This document shows positions 7,326 through 11,279 of a stretch of 11,279 nt of DNA, piece after piece. This DNA comes from an uncultured Anaerotruncus sp. (lineage in GTDB: Bacteria > Bacillota > Clostridia > Oscillospirales > Ruminococcaceae), in assembly GCF_902490045.1 (NCBI RefSeq), contig NZ_CABUCJ010000079.1, positions 1-11,279 on the forward strand, written 5' to 3'. The number at the start of each line of letters is the position of its first letter. Position 1 is the stretch's first letter. The notes under the pieces are model-generated. The model searched no databases. It saw only the letters and a program-made list of their open reading frames with translations, and had not been told where the DNA came from. The translations under genes were made by a program, and so were the position numbers.

Positions 7326-7748
7326 TCAAATCAGGTCCTCGGGGCCGAAGGATTCGGGCAGCAGCTGCTCCAGCGTATATTCCCGGATGTCCCCCTCTTT
7401 TTCGCCCACCGCCACATAGACCTTCATGCCCGGCTCCGCGAATTCCCGCAGGAACTGCCGGCAGATGCCGCAGGGGAAGGCGTAGCCGCGCTCCTCCGGC
7501 TTCGCGTCGCGGTGCCAGCCCACAACCGCAATCGCCGAAAAACGCCGCTCCCCCTCGAAGACCGCCCGCAGGGCGGCGTTGCGCTCGGCGCAGATGGCCG
7601 CGCCGTAGGAGGCGTTTTCCACGTTGCAGCCCTGATAGACCTTCCCGCCCGCGGTGAGCAGGGCCGCGCCGACGCGGAAGTTCGAATAGGGGGAATAACT
7701 GCTCTCCCGCGCCTCGATCGCCAGGCGGACCAACTCTGTTTTCTCCAT
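7326..7748 (-). CDS. cdd: Cytidine deaminase, small tetrameric type
   Basis: This 140-residue protein has the usual size of the homotetrameric zinc cytidine deaminases. They convert cytidine and deoxycytidine to uridine and deoxyuridine in the cytosol. The substrate-binding motif CNVENASYG (41-49) contains Asn42 and Glu44. The zinc and proton-shuttle motif CAE (Cys53, Glu55) and the second zinc motif PCGIC (Cys93, Cys96) are complete. The N-terminal SYSPYSNFRVGAAL segment is also conserved. The ATG at 7748 follows an AAAGGAAG site. It is the first gene of the transporter operon, so imported cytidine could be deaminated at once. No competing start is needed. Confidence 0.97.
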   Translation of the reverse strand: MEKTELVRLAIEARESSYSPYSNFRVGAALLTAGGKVYQGCNVENASYGAAICAERNAALRAVFEGERRFSAIAVVGWHRDAKPEERGYAFPCGICRQFLREFAEPGMKVYVAVGEKEGDIREYTLEQLLPESFGPEDLI

Positions 7749-7771
7749 TTCAGCAGCTTCCTTTCCCGCAT

Positions 7772-7796
7772 GGACAGCGGCTTTCCGCCGCCGTCC
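7772..7796 (-). other. Stem-loop next to the cdd ribosome binding site
   Basis: In the minus-strand RNA, GGAC-G-GCGGC and GCCGC-U-GUCC pair over 10 bp (one G-U) around a five-base GGAAA loop. The structure ends 23 nt before the cdd start codon and a few bases before its Shine-Dalgarno site. It could modulate translation or simply insulate the leader. Confidence 0.5.
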
Positions 7797-7802
7797 CGCC
7801 TA

Positions 7803-7859
7803 CAAAAAATCCGGCTTTTCCGCTCGCCGCACCCGCGCGCCGAAGATGGAAAACACCGG
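7803..7859 (-). promoter_or_regulatory. Attenuator-like hairpin in the cdd operon leader
   Basis: In the minus-strand leader, CCGG-UG-UUUUCC (complement of 7848-7859) can pair with GGAAAA-G-CCGG (complement of 7811-7821). The stem is 10 bp interrupted by a small internal loop, and it encloses about 26 GC-rich bases. The 3' arm is followed directly by A and six U residues (complement of 7804-7810). It begins about 30 nt after the predicted transcription start and lies before cdd. This is a plausible leader terminator, but I recognise no known riboswitch aptamer. Confidence 0.45.
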
Positions 7860-7896
7860 TTCCGATTGGGCAGTTTGTCCCACTGATTACGGTTTC

Positions 7897-7924
7897 AGTA
7901 TAACACAGCCGCCCGAAATGTAAA
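7897..7924 (-). promoter_or_regulatory. Sigma-A promoter of the cdd-nucleoside transporter operon
   Basis: The minus strand reads TTTACA (7919-7924), a 16-bp spacer, then TATACT (7897-7902). Each hexamer has one mismatch to consensus. The region just upstream on the minus strand is A-tract rich (AAAAAATTAGAAAG), like an UP element. The start is expected near 7890, giving a leader of about 140 nt. Confidence 0.85.
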
Positions 7925-8053
7925 GCGAATCTTTCTAATTTTTTCAGAATTTGCAGATATTGGCTTTCTTTTTTGGCACAGGCTACAAAACATCTGCTTA
8001 GGACAAATTGCACTTTTCCCGTCCGGAACTTTCCAGTTTACTTGGTCAAAACA

Positions 8054-8079
8054 CACAGCAATTCCGCTTGCTTGCTGTG
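8054..8079. promoter_or_regulatory. Perfect palindrome CACAGCAA-N10-TTGCTGTG
   Basis: Two perfect 8-bp inverted arms (8054-8061 and 8072-8079) are separated by 10 bp in the divergent intergenic region. The element lies about 84 bp upstream of the predicted regulator transcript start and about 176 bp upstream of the cdd start. It may be an operator for an unidentified dimeric regulator. There is no T-tract or gene to suggest a terminator. Confidence 0.4.
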
Positions 8080-8098
8080 CATGCCTACAAAGAATCCG

Positions 8099-8120
8099 AA
8101 AAAGGACTCGTGTCCTTTTT
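8099..8120. promoter_or_regulatory. Fnr-geometry palindrome, candidate Crp-family operator
   Basis: Arms AAAAAGGAC (8099-8107) and GTCCTTTTT (8112-8120) are perfect inverted repeats separated by TCGT. The core AGGAC-N4-GTCCT has the 5+4+5 layout of Fnr-type sites but different bases. Its centre is at about -41.5 from the transcription start predicted from the TATAAT at 8139, the classic class II activator position. The Crp/Fnr gene directly downstream is the natural binder (inference). A weak terminator is the alternative reading, but no plus-strand gene lies upstream. Confidence 0.6.
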
Positions 8121-8135
8121 TTCCGTTTTCACCGT

Positions 8136-8144
8136 TGCTATAAT
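8136..8144 (+). promoter_or_regulatory. Extended -10 promoter of the regulator-yjjI-yjjW operon
   Basis: The plus strand reads TGCTATAAT, a perfect -10 box (8139-8144) with the extended TGn element. The expected -35 area (8116-8121) is only T residues and matches consensus poorly, which fits activator help from the palindrome just upstream. The start is expected near 8151, giving a 69-nt leader before the regulator gene. Confidence 0.75.
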
Positions 8145-8219
8145 AAACATGGAGGAGCGGAAGGCAGCAAAACGCCGCCTTCCCGGCCAAGGGGCCGCGT
8201 CGAGAGGAGCGGAGAACGG

Positions 8220-8927
8220 ATGCAGTTTGCCGACTGGCTACAATCAGAACCCACGCCGGCGGCGGACCGGCTGCGCAAGCTCTTCGCGGGCTTCCCGTCC
8301 GACGCCCCCGTGCTGACGGCCGAGGCCCGCGCGGGCGAGCTCATCATCCGCCAGGACGACCCCTGCGGCTCCGTCTGCGTGCTGCTCGAGGGGCGCGTCA
8401 CCGTCTCGGGCATCCAGCCCGGCTATGCCACCTACACCTTCTCCGATTTCGACGCGATCGAATTTTTCGGCGAATACGAGGCGCTTTCCGGCGCCGACCG
8501 TTTCTTCGCGCAGGTGCAGGCGAAGACCCGCTGCCGCCTGCTGCGGCTGCCCGCCTCCTGCTATATGCAGTGGATCCTTTCGGACAGCGGCATCATGCTT
8601 TCCCGGGTGCGGTCGGTCATGCGGAGCCTGCTGCTGCAGGCGGCCCGGGAGCGCAGCTTCCTCTTCCTGGACAGCGAAAGCCGCCTTTTGCAGTTTTTGA
8701 CCGGCTTCTGCACGCAAAACCCCGCCGGAGATGGGGAGCCGGTTGTCGTGGAGATGACCCGCGCGGCCATCTGCGAGGAAACCGGCTTCTGCGTGCGCAC
8801 CATCAACCGCAGCATCCGCCGCCTGGAGCAGGAGGGGTTCCTGACCGTGCGGCGCGGCAAGATTACCGTTTCGCCGCAGCAGGAGCAGCGGATGCGCAAA
8901 GAGCTGGCCCTGCGGATCGGGCGATGA
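8220..8927 (+). CDS. Crp/Fnr-family transcriptional regulator
   Basis: This 235-residue protein has the two-domain Crp/Fnr layout. An effector-binding beta-roll lies at about 30-115 (GELIIRQDDPCGSVCVLLEGRVTV, then EFFGEYEALSG). A long dimerisation helix lies at about 122-150. A winged HTH lies at about 175-215, with recognition helix VRTINRSIRRL. The positions matching CRP Arg180/Glu181/Arg185 are Val192/Arg193/Arg197, so its DNA target should differ from both CRP and FNR sites. The Arg-Ser pair that contacts cAMP in CRP is not kept (GADRFFAQV instead). There is no N-terminal FNR cysteine cluster, but seven cysteines are scattered (49, 53, 105, 114, 164, 185, 191). The ATG at 8220 has GGAG and AGGAG just upstream. 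It probably controls the glycyl radical enzyme gene 53 bp downstream; the signal is unknown. Confidence 0.93.
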   Translation: MQFADWLQSEPTPAADRLRKLFAGFPSDAPVLTAEARAGELIIRQDDPCGSVCVLLEGRVTVSGIQPGYATYTFSDFDAIEFFGEYEALSGADRFFAQVQAKTRCRLLRLPASCYMQWILSDSGIMLSRVRSVMRSLLLQAARERSFLFLDSESRLLQFLTGFCTQNPAGDGEPVVVEMTRAAICEETGFCVRTINRSIRRLEQEGFLTVRRGKITVSPQQEQRMRKELALRIGR

Positions 8928-8980
8928 CTTTGGAACAAAACAATTCACATATCGACATCGGATGAATGGAGGATTTGATT

Positions 8981-10483
8981 ATGGTTGATTTGGAAAACAT
9001 CCGTAAAATCGTGACGTCCCGCGAGCTCACCCATGAGCAGAAGCTCATGCAGCTGGCGAAAGCGGCGGAGAACTCGCTGGATGTGCTGAACATCCCCGCG
9101 CGCACCAAACATTTCTTCGAAACGGGCACCATCAACGACCTCTTCGAGGGCGGCGCGCCCTACCGCCCGCGCTACATCCTGCCCGACTACGAAAAGTTCG
9201 TCAAAAACGGCAGCGCGTTTTTGCGCGTGGACCCGCCCAGGGACCTCGACGAGCTGCTCAACGCCCTGATGATCCTCTACCGCCACGTGCCGTCGATCAC
9301 CAATTTCCCGGTCTACCTGGGCAGCCTCGACACGCTCATCGACCCCTTCCTCGACGGGCTTTCCGACGAGGAGGTCTGCAAGAAGCTGCGCCTCTTCCTC
9401 AACTACCTCGACCGCACCATCACCGACTCCTTCTGCCACGCCAACCTCGGCCCCAAGGGCACAAGGGCCGGACGGCTGATCCTCAAGGTGGAGCGGGAGC
9501 TCGCCAACACGGTGCCGAACATGACCATCAAATACGACCCGGCCGTCACGCCCGACGACTATATGGAGCAGGCCATCGACTGTTCGCTCGCCTGCTCCAA
9601 CCCGGCCATCTGCAACGATGTGGCCAACCGCGTCCCCTTCGACCGCTACGGCGTGGCCAGCTGCTACAACATCCTGCCGGTCTGCGGCGGGGCCTATACC
9701 CTCACCCGCGTCACCCTGACCGAGCTGGTCAAGGAGGCGGTGGACGAGGAGCAGTTCATCGGGGAGCTTCTGCCCGAATGCCTCGGCCTCATCGCCGACT
9801 ACATGAACGAGCGCATCCGCTTCATCGTGGAGCAGTCCGGCTTCTTCGAGTCGAACTTCCTCGTGAAGGAGGGCCTGCTCTCCCGCGACCGCTTCCTGCC
9901 CATGTTCGGCGTGACCGGCCTGGCCGAGTGCGTCAACGTACTGATGGCGGACCGGGGGAAGGTCTACGGCCGCGATCCCGAGGCGGACGACCTCGGCCAG
10001 CGGATCATGGACGCCATCGGGCGCATCGTTCCCACCTTCACGGCGGCCTACTCCCCCATCTCCGGCAACAAATTCCTGTTGCACGCCCAGGTGGGGCTCG
10101 ATTCCGACCTTGGCATCACGTCGGGCGTGCGTATCCCTGTGGGCGGCGAGCCGGATTCCTTCTCCGACCACCTGCGCCACTGCGCCCGCTTCCACAAATA
10201 TTTCCCCACCGGCGTGGGCGACATCTTCCCTATCGCCTCCAATGTGACGCAGAACCCGGCCGCGCTTCTCGACGTGGTCAAGGGCGCTTTCCAGACCGGC
10301 GTGCAGTACATGAGCTTCTATTCGGCCGACACCGATCTCGTGCGCATCACCGGCTACCTGGTCAAGCGCAGCGAGATGGAGAAATACCGCAACCATGAGG
10401 TCGTCATCAAGAACACGACGCAGCTCGGCGCGCCCAACTACGACGTGAACCGGCTGGCCGAGCGCAAGGTGCGGATGGCATGA
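8981..10483 (+). CDS. yjjI: YjjI-family glycyl radical enzyme
   Basis: This 500-residue protein is a short glycyl radical enzyme of the YjjI (DUF3029) type. The C-terminal glycyl radical motif is present as VRITGYLV, with Gly458 as the residue expected to carry the radical, about 42 residues from the end. Candidate active-site cysteines are Cys228 and Cys235 in the conserved-looking GVASCYNILPVCGGAY segment. A further Cys-rich stretch (CSLACSNPAICNDV) lies just before it. At 500 residues it is much shorter than pyruvate formate-lyase (about 760). Substrate and product are, to my knowledge, not established for this family. The enzyme should be cytosolic and strictly anaerobic. The ATG at 8981 is chosen because GGAGG lies 8 nt upstream; an ATG at 8966 overlaps that site. 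It overlaps the activase gene by ATGA. Confidence 0.93.
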   Translation: MVDLENIRKIVTSRELTHEQKLMQLAKAAENSLDVLNIPARTKHFFETGTINDLFEGGAPYRPRYILPDYEKFVKNGSAFLRVDPPRDLDELLNALMILYRHVPSITNFPVYLGSLDTLIDPFLDGLSDEEVCKKLRLFLNYLDRTITDSFCHANLGPKGTRAGRLILKVERELANTVPNMTIKYDPAVTPDDYMEQAIDCSLACSNPAICNDVANRVPFDRYGVASCYNILPVCGGAYTLTRVTLTELVKEAVDEEQFIGELLPECLGLIADYMNERIRFIVEQSGFFESNFLVKEGLLSRDRFLPMFGVTGLAECVNVLMADRGKVYGRDPEADDLGQRIMDAIGRIVPTFTAAYSPISGNKFLLHAQVGLDSDLGITSGVRIPVGGEPDSFSDHLRHCARFHKYFPTGVGDIFPIASNVTQNPAALLDVVKGAFQTGVQYMSFYSADTDLVRITGYLVKRSEMEKYRNHEVVIKNTTQLGAPNYDVNRLAERKVRMA

Positions 10484-11279
10484 AAAACGCCGCTCCGGTC
10501 AACCGAATCATCCCCTTCAGCACGGTGGACGGCCCGGGCAGCCGGACCTCCATCTTTGTGCAGGGCTGCAACATCGCCTGCGCCTACTGCCACAATCCCG
10601 AGACCCAGCGGATGTGCGTCAACTGCGGCGACTGCGTGCCGGGCTGCCCGGCGGACGCCCTCTCGATGGCGGACGGGCGCGTGGTCTGGGATGAAGCGCT
10701 CTGCGCCTGGTGCGACAGCTGCATCCGCACCTGCTCCCGCCACGCTTCCCCGCGCGTGCTCTGGATGACGCCGGAGGAAGCGATGGAGCGTGTTTCCCGG
10801 AACATCCCCTTCATCCGGGGCGTCACCGTCTCGGGCGGGGAGTGCTCCCTCTACCCCGACTTTCTGACCGGGCTCTTCACCCTCGCGAAGGAGCGGGGGC
10901 TCACCTGCCTCATGGACAGCAACGGCACGGCGGACCTCTCGCGGTATCCCGCGCTCATGGAGGTCTGCGACGGCGTCATGCTCGACGTGAAAAGCTGGGA
11001 CCCCGCCGTCCACCGGGCGCTCACCGGCGCGGACAACGCCGCCGTCAAAAAGAACCTCTCCTTCCTCTCCGAGGCCGGCAAGCTGGAGGAAATGCGCGTC
11101 GTGGTCGTCGACGGCCTCGTGGACGCCGAAGCGGTCATCGCGGGCGCCGCGGATCTGCTGGGGCCGCGGGCGGCCGAAACCCGGCTCAAGCTCATCACCT
11201 TCCGCTGCCAGGGAGTGCGCGGGCGGCTGGAAAACCGCTCCTCCCCCAGCCGGGAGACGATCGAACATCTGGGCGGGCT
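10480..11279 (+). CDS. yjjW: YjjW-family glycyl radical enzyme activase (partial, cut by window end)
   Basis: The frame is open for 266 codons to the window edge, so the C-terminus is missing. It is a radical SAM activating enzyme. The S-adenosylmethionine cluster motif CNIACAYC gives Cys30, Cys34 and Cys37. An inserted 2x[4Fe-4S] ferredoxin-like region follows: Cys46, 49, 52, 56 (CVNCGDCVPGC) and Cys75, 78, 81, 85 (CAWCDSCIRTC). The SAM-binding VSGGE motif lies at about 106-110. The N-terminal FSTVDGPGSRTSIFVQGC is the usual activase start. It should abstract hydrogen from Gly458 of the upstream enzyme to install the radical. The ATG overlaps the yjjI stop codon (ATGA), so the two are translationally coupled, matching the pairing of YjjI with YjjW in other bacteria. 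Confidence 0.94.
   Translation, partial: MKNAAPVNRIIPFSTVDGPGSRTSIFVQGCNIACAYCHNPETQRMCVNCGDCVPGCPADALSMADGRVVWDEALCAWCDSCIRTCSRHASPRVLWMTPEEAMERVSRNIPFIRGVTVSGGECSLYPDFLTGLFTLAKERGLTCLMDSNGTADLSRYPALMEVCDGVMLDVKSWDPAVHRALTGADNAAVKKNLSFLSEAGKLEEMRVVVVDGLVDAEAVIAGAADLLGPRAAETRLKLITFRCQGVRGRLENRSSPSRETIEHLGG

Noticed and set aside
7750..8013. Possible small minus-strand gene of 87 codons upstream of cdd
   Set aside because: It spans the cdd promoter and leader hairpins and has no convincing ribosome binding site. Its sequence is a mix of AT-rich and GC-rich leader DNA with no coding bias.
8099..8124. Intrinsic terminator reading of the AAAAAGGAC/GTCCTTTTT palindrome
   Set aside because: Only four G-C pairs form the core, no gene ends just upstream on the plus strand, and it sits at the activator position of an extended -10 promoter. 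An operator is the better explanation, though a terminator role is not excluded.
8008..8316. Possible plus-strand 102-codon gene overlapping the Crp/Fnr start
   Set aside because: It runs out of frame into the regulator gene, crosses both palindromes and the -10 box, and has no family features.
8945..10396. Long minus-strand open frame of 483 codons opposite yjjI
   Set aside because: It is a shadow of the GC-rich yjjI gene: it is rich in Gly/Val/Asp/His/Glu, shows no domain motif and has no good ribosome binding site. The plus-strand frame has clear family motifs.
10438..11268. Minus-strand open frame of 276 codons opposite yjjW
   Set aside because: The plus strand encodes an activase with eleven motif cysteines in three correct sets. 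The minus frame has no recognisable motif.

Overview
The window reads as part of a chromosome from a GC-rich, anaerobic, low-oxygen-adapted member of the Firmicutes, most likely a gut clostridium of the Oscillospiraceae/Ruminococcaceae type. This placement is an inference. It rests on Shine-Dalgarno sites of the AGGAGG type, Gram-positive style BMP/ABC nucleoside importer genes, strong intrinsic terminators, strong third-position GC bias, and an oxygen-sensitive glycyl radical enzyme. There are no mobile elements, rRNA, tRNA or CRISPR arrays.

Left part, minus strand (194-2251): a two-gene pseudouridine operon. psuK, a PfkB kinase with an N-terminal winged helix-turn-helix, is followed by psuG, a pseudouridine-5'-phosphate glycosidase. 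The operon has its own consensus promoter and possible operator repeats at 2273-2328, placed directly after the strong terminator of the next operon. Downstream of psuG, positions 1-182 hold a cluster of GC-rich palindromes with an internal direct repeat.

Middle part, minus strand (2380-7748): a five-gene operon in the order cytidine deaminase (cdd), BMP-family lipoprotein, double ABC ATPase, permease 1, permease 2. The transporter matches the NupNOPQ/BmpA class of nucleoside importers. It is read from a good sigma-A promoter at 7897-7924 through a leader of about 140 nt that carries an attenuator-like hairpin. Between the lipoprotein gene and the ATPase gene are three stacked hairpins, one terminator-like, which should raise binding-protein expression above that of the rest of the transporter.

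Right part, plus strand (8220-11279): a Crp/Fnr-family regulator, then a glycyl radical enzyme of the YjjI family, then its YjjW-type radical SAM activase, which runs off the window end. The 471-bp divergent region (7749-8219) holds both promoters and two perfect palindromes. One palindrome has Fnr-like 5+4+5 geometry and is centred at about -41.5 from the predicted start of the regulator/GRE transcript.

Taken together, the left and middle operons import nucleosides, deaminate cytidine to uridine, and break pseudouridine down to uracil and ribose 5-phosphate. The right operon encodes an anaerobic radical enzyme whose reaction I do not know to be established. Its placement beside nucleoside catabolism recalls E. 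coli, where yjjI-yjjW lies next to the deo operon. That makes a role in nucleoside, pentose or deoxypentose breakdown the most interesting hypothesis here.
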